Positions 15,705 to 23,672 of a DNA stretch of 64,000 nt are shown one piece after another. Positions within the stretch are counted from its first letter, which is position 1, and each line of letters starts with the position of its first letter. The translations under genes and the position numbers were made by a program. The stretch spans positions 46,892 to 110,891 of the forward strand of contig JAJEFB010000016.1 of NCBI GenBank assembly GCA_022820665.1, read 5' to 3'. The notes under the pieces were generated by a model. The model was not told the DNA's origin. It was given only the letters and a program-made list of their open reading frames with translations, and searched no databases. The stretch is from Anaerolineae bacterium. GTDB lineage: Bacteria; Chloroflexota; Anaerolineae; Aggregatilineales; Phototrophicaceae.

Positions 15705-16661
15705 ATGTCTGAGATTACGGTTATCGGCGCTGGCGTCTCCGGATTGAGTTCGGCGCTCAACCTGCAGCTTGCGGGCTTTGATGTTCGCATCCTGACCCGC
15801 GACCTGCCGCAATTCACCGCTTCATCGGCGGCTGGCGCTGTTTGGTCGGGCGGCAGCGTATCGGGTCGCGCGCGGCGCTGGGCGGATGATTCGCTGTCAC
15901 ATTTTCTTACGCTGGCGAAACGCGCCGATAGCGGCGTTGGCCTGCGGCGGATGCGCCAGCTATTTCCCCAGAAAGCGGGCGATCCCTGGTTCAAAGACCG
16001 CTTGCCCTTCTTCGCGAAAATGCCCCCCGAGGAATTGCCGGCGGCTGGCCAGGACGGTTGGATTATGGATCTGCCGATCGTCGCGCCGCCCCGGTACTTA
16101 CAGAACTTGCAGGAGCAGTTCCTCGAGGCTGGCGGCAAACTGGAAGTCCGCGAAGTGGAATCTCTTGACGCTCTCGAGGCTGAAAGCCGCCTGCTCGTCA
16201 ATTGCACGGGCGCCTGGGCGAAATATGTCACGCCGGATCCCGAAGTATTTCCGATACGCGGACAGACGCTTCTCGTCGATGCGCCGCAGATTCGCTCCGG
16301 TTACATGAGCGCCAGCGACGACACCTATCTCTTTCCCCGCGACGACGGTCTGCTGCTCGGCGGCATTTACCAATTCGACAGTTGGCATCCGGCGGTCGAC
16401 GCGGAACAGAGCAGGGATATCCTGGAACGCTGTTCGTCGATCGAGCCAACTGTGTCTGACGCGGCTATCATCCGCAGGGCAGTCGGCATACGCCCGGGGC
16501 GCGAAGCGGTACGGCTGGAAGTGGAAAAACGATCCCGCGAGCGCGCTGTCATTCACAATTACGGACACGGATCGATCGGCTTCACTTTGTCCTGGGGCTG
16601 TGCCCTGGAGGCGCTTGATTTAGCGACGCAATTGATAAACGCGACAAACGCGGATGGTTAA
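15705..16661 (+). CDS. FAD-dependent D-amino-acid oxidase-like protein
   Basis: A 318-aa flavoprotein. The N-terminal dinucleotide fold has the motif VIGAGVSGLSSALNL, and the C-terminal signature HNYGHGSIGFTLSWG matches the D-amino-acid/D-aspartate oxidase pattern (HNYGHGxxGxTLxWG). An internal GIRPGREAVRLE fits the substrate-arginine region. Family members oxidise D-amino acids to 2-imino acids and hydrogen peroxide. The ATG at 15705 was chosen because FAD binding starts immediately and GAGG lies upstream. The next gene, two bases downstream, encodes RidA, which hydrolyses 2-imino acids, so the two steps fit one pathway. The exact D-amino acid is unknown; glycine-oxidase-like use is possible. 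Confidence 0.88.
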   Translation: MSEITVIGAGVSGLSSALNLQLAGFDVRILTRDLPQFTASSAAGAVWSGGSVSGRARRWADDSLSHFLTLAKRADSGVGLRRMRQLFPQKAGDPWFKDRLPFFAKMPPEELPAAGQDGWIMDLPIVAPPRYLQNLQEQFLEAGGKLEVREVESLDALEAESRLLVNCTGAWAKYVTPDPEVFPIRGQTLLVDAPQIRSGYMSASDDTYLFPRDDGLLLGGIYQFDSWHPAVDAEQSRDILERCSSIEPTVSDAAIIRRAVGIRPGREAVRLEVEKRSRERAVIHNYGHGSIGFTLSWGCALEALDLATQLINATNADG

Positions 16662-16663
16662 AA

Positions 16664-17083
16664 ATGAGTAATCCGGGAGTTGGCATGACGCGACAGAACA
16701 TATCTTCGGGCACGCATTACGAAAAAATCGCCGGTTATTCGCGGGCGGTGCGGCTGGGCAATGTCGTACATGTCTCCGGCACAACCGCCACCGATGGCGC
16801 CAGCGAGGTCGTCGGCATCGGCGACGCCGGCGCGCAAACCGCGTTCATCATCCAGAAGATCGAGCGCGCCCTGGCTGAAGCCGGCGCTCAGTTGTCGGAT
16901 GTTGTGCGAACCCGCGTTTATTTGACGCCGGGAGCCGATTGGGAAGCGGTCGCGGCTGTGCACGGGCAATACTTCGGCGATATCCGCCCGGCCAATACCT
17001 TGCTCTATATCCAGGCGTTGGTCGGCGACGATTACCTGGTGGAAATGGAAGCCGAAGCGATCATCGCTGATTCTGAATCATGA
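16664..17083 (+). CDS. RidA/YjgF family enamine-imine deaminase
   Basis: A 139-aa small trimeric-fold protein. RidA members hydrolyse reactive 2-aminoacrylate and other imines to keto acids and ammonia. The conserved arginine that holds the carboxylate is in VVRTRVYLT (about residue 87), with VHVSGTTATDG upstream and a C-terminal VEMEAEAII. A second in-frame ATG at 16685 may be the true start, giving 132 aa, closer to the family norm. It is located between the oxidase and a luciferase-like oxidoreductase, and overlaps the latter by four bases. Confidence 0.9.
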   Translation: MSNPGVGMTRQNISSGTHYEKIAGYSRAVRLGNVVHVSGTTATDGASEVVGIGDAGAQTAFIIQKIERALAEAGAQLSDVVRTRVYLTPGADWEAVAAVHGQYFGDIRPANTLLYIQALVGDDYLVEMEAEAIIADSES

Positions 17084-18078
17084 AGTTCAGCCTGCGCTTC
17101 AATAACGACCTGCCCGCGCGGGACTATGTGACCTACGCTCAAGCGGCTGAGGCCGCTGGTTTCGATCAGTTGTGGGTGAGCAACGATCTCTTCCTGCGCA
17201 GCGCGCCGGTCATTCTTTCCGCTATCGCGACAGCCACCGAGCGCATCGAGATCGGCACTTGCATCCTCAATCCCTACACGATCCATCCGGCGGAAATCGC
17301 CATGTTCGCCGCTACCCTCGACGAACTGTCCGACGGACGCTTCAACCTGGGCATATCCAGCGGCGCCGAGGATTTCATCGGCTGGCTGGGCCTGGACTTT
17401 GACATGCCCCGCACCCGCATCGTGGAATCGGTCCGGGCGATTAACAAGCTGACATCAAAGGAAAACGCCGCGATCTGTGGACGGGTCCTGCGCTGGACGG
17501 AAGAAGCCTGGCTGCGCTTTAAAGCGCGCCGCCGCGTGCCGATCTATTTGGGCGCCATGAGCCCGAAAATGCTGGAAGAAATCGGCGCCATCGCCGACGG
17601 CGGCTTGCCCCTGCTTTTCCCGCCGGAGCACTATGAGAATGTCTTGCCTCATGTCGAGCGGGGCTTGCAAAGAGCGGGCAGAGTCCTTGACGACATTGAT
17701 CTCGCCGCTTGTATCTGGTGCTCGATCTCGGCCGATCAAGCAGCGGCGGAGGCTGCGCTCGCTGACAAGATCGCCTATTACGGACATGCCATGAGCCCGC
17801 TGATTTTGGGGCAACTGGACTTGACGCAAAAGGACTTCGAGCCGATTCGACGCGCCTACCATCTCGAAGGCGATACCGCGTCAGCGCGGCGCATGGTGAC
17901 TCCGAGGATGTTGCGCATCGGCATCGCCGGCACCGCCGCCGCGCTCATTGAGCGGCTGGAAGGGCTGGCGAGCATGGGGGCGCGGCATATCAGCTTTGGT
18001 CCGCCGCTCGGTCCGGATATCACCGCGGCGATTGAGGCGATTGGGCGGGATGTGATACCATGTTTTCGTGAAGCCTAA
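17080..18078 (+). CDS. LLM class flavin-dependent oxidoreductase
   Basis: A 332-aa TIM-barrel flavoenzyme of the luciferase-like / methylene-H4MPT reductase-like family. Typical segments are AAEAAGFDQLWVSNDLFLR, ATATERIEIGTCILNPYTIHP, a GRFNLGISSG glycine-rich strand and the late GTAAALIERLEGL. Members use FMN or F420 and act in oxidations or in S- or N-compound metabolism. The start ATG overlaps the RidA stop (ATGA), so it is the third gene of an oxidase-RidA-LLM operon. Cofactor and substrate cannot be decided from sequence alone. Confidence 0.87.
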   Translation: MKFSLRFNNDLPARDYVTYAQAAEAAGFDQLWVSNDLFLRSAPVILSAIATATERIEIGTCILNPYTIHPAEIAMFAATLDELSDGRFNLGISSGAEDFIGWLGLDFDMPRTRIVESVRAINKLTSKENAAICGRVLRWTEEAWLRFKARRRVPIYLGAMSPKMLEEIGAIADGGLPLLFPPEHYENVLPHVERGLQRAGRVLDDIDLAACIWCSISADQAAAEAALADKIAYYGHAMSPLILGQLDLTQKDFEPIRRAYHLEGDTASARRMVTPRMLRIGIAGTAAALIERLEGLASMGARHISFGPPLGPDITAAIEAIGRDVIPCFREA

Positions 18079-18166
18079 CGATGCGCGGGACCTGTGTTGA
18101 GGGCAGCATCCGCAACCGACAAAGATAATGGTTCAAACTACATGTGCTTGGGAGGAGATCAACAGA

Positions 18167-19231
18167 ATGCGACGTCTTATATTGTTTTGTCTGCTTGCAA
18201 TCATAAACATGGCGCCGCTGACACAAGCGCAAGGACAAGACGACAAGTCGGCGGAGCCCAGCGAGGGCATCCCCCTGATGCGGGTCTATGGCAGCGATTT
18301 ACCCGCCTGTTCTGTCTTTCAAGGGTCGCTGCTCACCACTCGTATCGTCTTGCCGCATAAGTCAATCATAACGCGAGCCTCGGAATTGGAATCGATAGAT
18401 GACTTGCTCGCTTTTGCTGGCGAAGACATTGATCAACGCATCTGGGAGATGTCGCCGCCTTGCGCGGAAGCCGTCGAAGTCAGTTGGTTTGTGAGCCAGG
18501 TTGCCGGTGATTTTGCGGCGGCGCGGGCTTTGGAGCTTGCGGGCTTGGCGCCGGAGGCCAACCTCTATCAACAGCAGGCCGAGCGCGGATCGGCGCGCTT
18601 TGACGAGATTTTCGCCTACATCCACGAGGAAGGATGGCACGAGCCTCTGACCGGGGACGACGGCAGCTTGGCGGAGTGCGCCGCCGCCGAACAGACATCC
18701 CTGGACAAAATCGCTTCGGATTTCAACGAGTTATTGGTAGGACCGGTTTTGAAGGTGGAGACGAGCGCCGATTTGATCGCGTATGGCGAAGCGCACGTCG
18801 ATTGGCGGGAAAGGATTTGGACAAGTCTGCCGACTTGTACCGAATCGGTGCAACTTGGCGTTCTAATGGGCGTGGTTGCCAGAGATTTTGCTACGGCATT
18901 CGCATTGAGCTTGTCCGGCATAGATACAGATGACAACCCGTATATGCTTAGAGCTTTGGGGGGTTGGATGACGTTTATGGACCAGACCATTCTGAAGGAC
19001 TTTGCTGAAGATACGGGAAACGCGGCAAAGACCTACTATGTCACCGCCAATCCCTACGCCAATATCCGCTCCTGCGCGTCCACAAGCTGCAGTATCGTCG
19101 CTACCGCTCAAAATGGAGAGGCGTTGTCAGTGATTGATGATTCGAAAGACTGGTTCGAAATCCGTCTGGAGAACGGCGAAACGGCTTTCATCGCCGGCTT
19201 TTTGATGAGCGAGACCGAGCCAGATCCCTAG
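18167..19231 (+). CDS. Exported protein with C-terminal bacterial SH3 domain
   Basis: A 354-aa protein with a signal peptide (RRLILFCLLAIINMAPLTQAQ). A long helical middle follows, with two similar blocks: VSWFVSQVAGDFAAARALEL and VQLGVLMGVVARDFATAFAL, about 160 residues apart. Each is preceded by an IWEMSPPCAEAV or IWTSLPTCTESV motif, so the middle is an internal duplication. The C-terminal 65 residues form an SH3b domain (YYVTANPYANIRSCASTSC ... WFEIRLENGETAFIAGFLM), a fold often binding cell-wall peptides or acting extracellularly. The ATG at 18167 has GGGAGGAG eight bases before it. Function is not recognised; the conserved cysteine in each duplicate may matter. Confidence 0.75.
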   Translation: MRRLILFCLLAIINMAPLTQAQGQDDKSAEPSEGIPLMRVYGSDLPACSVFQGSLLTTRIVLPHKSIITRASELESIDDLLAFAGEDIDQRIWEMSPPCAEAVEVSWFVSQVAGDFAAARALELAGLAPEANLYQQQAERGSARFDEIFAYIHEEGWHEPLTGDDGSLAECAAAEQTSLDKIASDFNELLVGPVLKVETSADLIAYGEAHVDWRERIWTSLPTCTESVQLGVLMGVVARDFATAFALSLSGIDTDDNPYMLRALGGWMTFMDQTILKDFAEDTGNAAKTYYVTANPYANIRSCASTSCSIVATAQNGEALSVIDDSKDWFEIRLENGETAFIAGFLMSETEPDP

Positions 19232-19232
19232 C

Positions 19233-20225
19233 TCAGTTCGCCAGCAATTGACTCATCTCCTGCAAGGCGGCGCCCAACTCGATCACTCGATTCGTGCCGG
19301 TGCCGCCGCCGATATGCGGGCAGAGGATCACGTTGTCCAGCGCGCAGAGGGGACTTTCCGGCGGCAAGGGCTCGTAGGTGAAAACATCCAAGCCCGCGCC
19401 GGCGATGCGGTTCTCGCTCAGCGCCGCGATCATGGCGTCTTCGTCAATGATGCCGCCGCGGGCGATATTGACCAAATAGGCGCTTTCTTTCATCAGCGCA
19501 ATCTGCTGGGCGCCGATCATGCCCTCGGTCTCCGCAGTATGCGGGGTGGCCACACAGACGTAATCGCTCTCGCGCAGCAGGTCGTCGAGATCACGATAGC
19601 TGGCGTCAAAAACCCCTTCCAGTTCGGCCGAAAGCGGCTTGCGCTTGTAATAGATATTTCTCATGCCCATGACGCTGGCGCGGCGCGCCAGTTCACAGCC
19701 GATCTCGCCCATGCCGATGATGCCGAGGGTCTTGCCCGTGACTTCGTGGACGCGTTCGTTTTTCATCCAGTGGAAAGCGATCTTGCGCTGCGAGGTCAAC
19801 TCGGGTTTGATGCCGCGGTAGCGGTAGGCGCCCATCGCCACCGCCTCGCTGCCGACGATCAGGTCCTTGCTCAATGCCATGATCAGCGTCAGCGCCAGTT
19901 CCGCCACGCAATTCGGACCCTTGCGGGGGACGCAGCCAAAATGGGTTCCGCGCTCGCGCAGGGCGTCAACGTCGATATTGAAGTAACTCCTGCCCAACTT
20001 CAATACCGCGCGGAGGTTGCTCATCTTGTCCAGCAGCGCTTCATCAACCTGTGCCGTATCAGCGATCAAGCCGACTATCTTGTCGCTTGCCAGCGCGGCT
20101 GCATCGGCGTCGTCGCTGGCGCCAAGTATGTTCAGGTTTGGAAACTCGCCAGAAAGGTCCGTGATTGCCGCCTCGTATCCTGCATCGGCAAGCAATACTG
20201 TGTGCGTTTCGACTGCATTTGCCAT
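19233..20225 (-). CDS. D-isomer specific 2-hydroxyacid dehydrogenase
   Basis: A 330-aa NAD-dependent dehydrogenase of the phosphoglycerate-dehydrogenase/glyoxylate-reductase type. The Rossmann motif GIIGMGEIGCELA is mid-protein. The substrate Arg lies in NIARGGIIDE, followed by AGAGLDVFTYEP (with the conserved acid) and CPHIGGGT with the catalytic His. The start at 20225 has AGGAG upstream; an upstream ATG at 20243 overlaps that site and is less likely. It is followed by convergent transcription from the SH3b gene and lies 26 bp downstream of a GntR gene on the same strand, so it is probably co-transcribed with that regulator. Confidence 0.88.
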   Translation of the reverse strand: MANAVETHTVLLADAGYEAAITDLSGEFPNLNILGASDDADAAALASDKIVGLIADTAQVDEALLDKMSNLRAVLKLGRSYFNIDVDALRERGTHFGCVPRKGPNCVAELALTLIMALSKDLIVGSEAVAMGAYRYRGIKPELTSQRKIAFHWMKNERVHEVTGKTLGIIGMGEIGCELARRASVMGMRNIYYKRKPLSAELEGVFDASYRDLDDLLRESDYVCVATPHTAETEGMIGAQQIALMKESAYLVNIARGGIIDEDAMIAALSENRIAGAGLDVFTYEPLPPESPLCALDNVILCPHIGGGTGTNRVIELGAALQEMSQLLAN

Positions 20226-20251
20226 GTTGCGGGTTCTCCTCATATTGTCCG

Positions 20252-20932
20252 CTATTGTCCGCCGTTTGTTCCCAGCGCAATTTGATGCCAGTTGCCGCAG
20301 ATCTCGTCCGCGACGAAGCTGATATGCGTATTCATCAGACCGACAGCGGCTTCGGCATCTTCGTTTTCGATGACCTGGGCGATCTCGCGATGATTGAGGA
20401 CGATTTGCCGCAGATTCTCTTGCTGCTGGTTGCTTAGCGAAAGCACTTGCTGAACGCGCTGCGCCACGCTATTCCACAAGACAGCCAGCAGTTGATTGCC
20501 GCTGAAGTCGATCAAGGTATCGTGGAACATGCGGTCAATCCGGTTGAGATCCGTCAAGCTGTCTTGTTCGGCCGCGCCCTCCATCTCGTCGCAGATCGCA
20601 TAGAGCTCGCTCACGGCGGCGGCTGCCTGGCCGGCCGCCACGATCTGCCGTATCGCATAGCTTTCCAGCATGCTGCGGACGCTGAAGAGATCCTCGATAT
20701 CTTTTTTCGAGAGCGTTTTGACTGTTGAGACGTGATATGCCACTGTCTCGACCAAGCCTTCGAGGCTGAGGGCATAGATGGCGTCGCGCAAGGTAGCCTG
20801 GCTCACGCCGATCTGGTTGGCTAGTTCTGTGCCGACCAAAGCTTGTCCCGGCACTAACTCGCCATTCACGATTGCGTCGCGAAGCGCATTGATGACACGG
20901 TCTCGCAGTGGCAAAGTCTGAATCGGTTCCAT
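20252..20932 (-). CDS. GntR family transcriptional regulator, FadR/FCD type
   Basis: A 226-aa regulator. The winged-helix N-terminus (LRDRVINALRDAIVNGELVPGQ, GVSQATLRDAIYALSLEGLVE) is followed by a helical FCD effector domain with the usual metal-site pattern (RIDRMFHDTLIDFSGN and a later HREI). The ATG at 20932 has AAGGAAG in front; an ATG at 20989 would add 19 unlikely residues. It is transcribed divergently from the DUF4438 operon with a perfect ATTGTCGACAAT palindrome between them, which points to control of that operon and of itself. Confidence 0.9.
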   Translation of the reverse strand: MEPIQTLPLRDRVINALRDAIVNGELVPGQALVGTELANQIGVSQATLRDAIYALSLEGLVETVAYHVSTVKTLSKKDIEDLFSVRSMLESYAIRQIVAAGQAAAAVSELYAICDEMEGAAEQDSLTDLNRIDRMFHDTLIDFSGNQLLAVLWNSVAQRVQQVLSLSNQQQENLRQIVLNHREIAQVIENEDAEAAVGLMNTHISFVADEICGNWHQIALGTNGGQ

Positions 20933-21033
20933 CTCGCTTCCTTCAACCTCTCGCCGATTATAGGAATAGGGGCGAAGGCTGTCAAGCAAACTGCCAAAGA
21001 CGCGGTTGGCATTAAGAGAGAATCCCGGGGAGT

Positions 21034-21062
21034 TTGTATTTTCCCGCGAGTTATGTTACATT
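21034..21062 (+). promoter_or_regulatory. Candidate promoter of DUF4438 operon
   Basis: TTGTAT (21034-21039) and TACATT (21057-21062) are separated by 17 bases. They lie just upstream of the ATTGTCGACAAT palindrome, which would cover the transcription start region and fit repression by the divergent GntR protein. Both boxes match the sigma-70 consensus at only four of six positions. Confidence 0.35.
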
Positions 21063-21076
21063 CTCGGCAATTACTG

Positions 21077-21088
21077 ATTGTCGACAAT
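21077..21088. promoter_or_regulatory. Candidate GntR operator ATTGTCGACAAT
   Basis: A perfect 12-bp palindrome in the gap between the divergent GntR gene and the DUF4438 operon. The TTGT..ACAA core matches the general form of FCD-type GntR operators and resembles the palindrome at 14756-14766 near the other GntR gene. An imperfect relative (TGTCGACA, 50557-50564) lies upstream of the third peptide importer. Confidence 0.5.
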
Positions 21089-21264
21089 GTGGCGCGGCGA
21101 TTCTTAGAGCCGCTCGGCGCGTAAGCGGCGAGAAGGTCCCGGGAATGCGCGCTCGCAGAAAAGGACAAAGCGCTCCTTGCATGAGCAAGGGGGCTTATTA
21201 AAATGAGCCTCTTTGAATGACATCGAGAGGGGACGCGCCGGGTTGGCGCGAGAAGGGATTATTC

Positions 21265-22125
21265 ATGGGATTAGCGACAAATGCCGAGCAATTGGTGGAA
21301 ATGGCCGTGGTCGGCTATGTGAGCCAGCCGACAGTTCGGGGTTATATCCCCCATGCCAGCGGCGAAGCCACGATCTTGCCGGGCATGTCGGGCATGATAT
21401 ACAACGCGCGGGTCGGGGATGAGGCTTTTGGATGGGCGGCGGATCATCTGGAGCCGGGGGCTTCAATCGCCCATCCTGATCTTGATGCCGACTATGCCAT
21501 GCACTACCTGACCTGCATGGGCAACCAGGCTTTTGTCATGAGCGGCTTGGCGAAAGGAACAGAGGGCATCGTCACCGGGGAGCATGCGCGCTTGCTGGTG
21601 GACTTCCCGCCGGACGCCGCCGAACTGATCGGCGTTGGCGACGCGGTGCAGATCCGCGCCAAAGGACAGGGTTTGCAACTGGTCGATTACCCGCATATCA
21701 CGCTCAAGAAATGCAGCCCGCGGCTGATTGACAGCCTGCCGATTGAAGCGCTTGACGAGCGTCGGATCCGTGTGCCGGTGACGATGGAATTGCCGATTCG
21801 GATCATGGGTTCCGGCGCTGAGTTGAATCCGGACTTCGTCGACCAGGACTTGATGTCCGGCGATCGCGCGCTCATGGCTGAGCTTGGCATTGATCAGATG
21901 CGGCTGGGGGACCTGGTCGTGGTGAACCATGCCGATCATCGCTTTGGGCGCGGTTATAAACCTGGCGCCGTCACCATCGGTTTGTGCATTCACGGCGATT
22001 CGATCATGACCGGGCATGGACCCGGCATCCTGACCCTGATGACTTGCGACGAACCCTGCATCGAGTGGGTGATTGATCCGAACGCAAATATTGCCAACTA
22101 CTTGAACATTCGGAAGGTATCATGA
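21265..22125 (+). CDS. DUF4438-like protein, first of tandem pair
   Basis: A 286-aa protein of unknown biochemical role that I assign to the DUF4438 family (TM1086-like) from its overall pattern. Conserved pieces include YNARVGDEAFGWAADHLEPG, GLQLVDYPHITLKKCSP and a C-terminal GDSIMTGHGPGILTLMT. It has no signal peptide or membrane helix, so it is cytoplasmic. The ATG at 21265 has GAAGGGA upstream; a start at 21217 would add 16 residues. It overlaps its paralogue by four bases, so the two are translated together and may form a heteromer. The operon also encodes a VOC protein, a dehydrogenase and aminotransferases, hinting at small-acid or amino-acid catabolism. Confidence 0.72.
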   Translation: MGLATNAEQLVEMAVVGYVSQPTVRGYIPHASGEATILPGMSGMIYNARVGDEAFGWAADHLEPGASIAHPDLDADYAMHYLTCMGNQAFVMSGLAKGTEGIVTGEHARLLVDFPPDAAELIGVGDAVQIRAKGQGLQLVDYPHITLKKCSPRLIDSLPIEALDERRIRVPVTMELPIRIMGSGAELNPDFVDQDLMSGDRALMAELGIDQMRLGDLVVVNHADHRFGRGYKPGAVTIGLCIHGDSIMTGHGPGILTLMTCDEPCIEWVIDPNANIANYLNIRKVS

Positions 22126-22994
22126 GCGCGAAAAACAATGCCCAGCAAGTTGTAAGCGTATCCGTACAAGGCGTGATCACGCCGCCGCGCATGCCGCCCT
22201 TGCCGGCCATGCCCTACTCCCTCGCGGCCGACGGCAGTCCCTTTCTTTTGCCGGCTTATGGCAGCATCGTCTACAACGTTTCCATCGGCGATTCGGCTTA
22301 TGGTTGGCTGGCGGATTGCGTCCATCCCGGCGTCAGCGTGATGCTCAATGAGGCCACCGGCAATCGCGGGCTGAACGTCTTGTCCTGCGTGGGCAATACC
22401 GCCATCGTCATGACCGGCAACGCGCAGCGGGCGCGCGGCATGGTCACCGGCAAGACAGGACGCTTTTCCGAGCATGTCATTATCCATTTCGATCAAGAAG
22501 TGCGCGAGCAACTGGCTATCGGCGACAAGATCGTCATCAAAGCGGAGGGCGTGGGACTCAAGTTCGACGACCATCCCGATATCATGCTCAAGGGCTGCTC
22601 GCCGGAGTTGGTCGATGCCCTGGAGGTCACGACCAACGCGGAGGGCAAGCTTTCGGTGCCCGTTGTAGGCCAAGTGCCGCCGCATTTGCTGGGCGCCGGC
22701 GCTGGATTGACCAGCGAAGGCGGCTCGATTCATATTCAGACCGCCGACAGTGACGCGGTCAAGGAAGCGGGCTTGGATCAGTTGCGGCTGGGCGATGTCG
22801 TCGCCTTGACGGATTACGACAGCAGTTGGAATCATGGCTATCTGCGGGATGCGGTCGGCATTGGCGTGATCGCGCAAGGCGACAGTCCGCGCGCGGGTTA
22901 TGGACCCGGCATTACGCTGATCATGACCTCAGCCGGCGGCAATATTGAGCCTATGGTGACGCCCGGGGTGAATTTGAAAGATTTGCTGCTGTAG
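22122..22994 (+). CDS. DUF4438-like protein, second of tandem pair
   Basis: A 290-aa paralogue of the preceding protein. Matching blocks are YNVSIGDSAYGWLADCVHPG, KFDDHPDIMLKGCSPEL, HGYLRDAVGIG and AGYGPGITLIMTS, in the same order and spacing. The N-terminus differs, with a short leader before PPRMPPLPAMPYSL. The GHGPG of the first copy is GYGPG here, so one conserved His is lost in this subunit, which fits a division of labour. The start ATG overlaps the upstream stop (ATGA). Function is unknown. Confidence 0.72.
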   Translation: MSAKNNAQQVVSVSVQGVITPPRMPPLPAMPYSLAADGSPFLLPAYGSIVYNVSIGDSAYGWLADCVHPGVSVMLNEATGNRGLNVLSCVGNTAIVMTGNAQRARGMVTGKTGRFSEHVIIHFDQEVREQLAIGDKIVIKAEGVGLKFDDHPDIMLKGCSPELVDALEVTTNAEGKLSVPVVGQVPPHLLGAGAGLTSEGGSIHIQTADSDAVKEAGLDQLRLGDVVALTDYDSSWNHGYLRDAVGIGVIAQGDSPRAGYGPGITLIMTSAGGNIEPMVTPGVNLKDLLL

Positions 22995-23210
22995 TTTGAC
23001 CCCGATCCCCAGCCCTGGCGCCCCCTCGGTCCCCCGCCTCACGGGGGATGCTTCCCACTAAAGAGGGAAGGGGAGCTAAAGCGCGGGATTTGTGGGCTTA
23101 AATGAGAAACGGCGTGATTCAGGAGAACTAATGGGAGCAAGTATTGACGCACATGTGTACAAAGTCCCTCCCTCCTTGTGGGGGAGGGATTTAGGGTGGG
23201 GGGAAAATTC
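22995..23210. repeat. Two CCCC/GGGG palindromic repeats
   Basis: One copy spans about 23001-23078 (CCCCGATCCCCAGCCC ... GAGGGAAGGGGAGC, with an inner CCCCCGCCTCACGGGGG stem). Another lies at about 23164-23203 (TCCCTCCCTCCTTGTGGGGGAGGGA). They separate the DUF4438 pair from the VOC gene. The second copy runs up to about eight bases from the VOC ATG, so its GGGTGGGGGG tail may act as a ribosome site. Confidence 0.6.
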
Positions 23211-23669
23211 ATGACTTACATAAAACACATGGCATTTGCCGTGAAGAGCGTGGACGAAACTCTGAATCGCTATCAGACGCTGCTTGGCGCCGGCTTGGAC
23301 GCGCGCGTGGTGGTGGCGGAAAAGGCGCGCATCAAGGTGGCGATCTTTGATGTCGGCGATATCGAATACCAGTTGAACGAATCGCTAGATGCCGACGGCC
23401 GCTTCAGCAAGTGGATTGCCGAGCGCGGTACTGAAGGCTTGCATCATATCTGCTACGCCGTCGACGACATTGACAGCGCGCTGGAAGTAGCGCAGGCAGA
23501 GGGCGGGACGCTCAAGGAATGCAGTTCTTGCAAGGTATCGGGCAGCCACCCTCATCCCGAGGGTTTTGTCGCCTTCCTGGAGCAGGAAACTGGCGGCATC
23601 GAACTCGAGCTGATGCAAGTTTACAGTCCGGATGAACTCGAACAATACAAGTCGATCCGGGGCATCTGA
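23211..23669 (+). CDS. VOC family protein (glyoxalase/methylmalonyl-CoA epimerase-like)
   Basis: A 152-aa single-polypeptide VOC fold with two beta-alpha-beta-beta-beta modules. The first metal His is in IKHMAFAVKSVDE and the second in GLHHICYAVDDID. A Glu is in the last strand (IELELMQV). Overall layout is that of methylmalonyl-CoA epimerases, which racemise an acyl-CoA via a divalent metal, but glyoxalase or dioxygenase use cannot be excluded. The start at 23211 follows a repeat. It ends three bases before the dehydrogenase gene, so both are in one transcript. Confidence 0.85.
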   Translation: MTYIKHMAFAVKSVDETLNRYQTLLGAGLDARVVVAEKARIKVAIFDVGDIEYQLNESLDADGRFSKWIAERGTEGLHHICYAVDDIDSALEVAQAEGGTLKECSSCKVSGSHPHPEGFVAFLEQETGGIELELMQVYSPDELEQYKSIRGI

Positions 23670-23672
23670 GCG

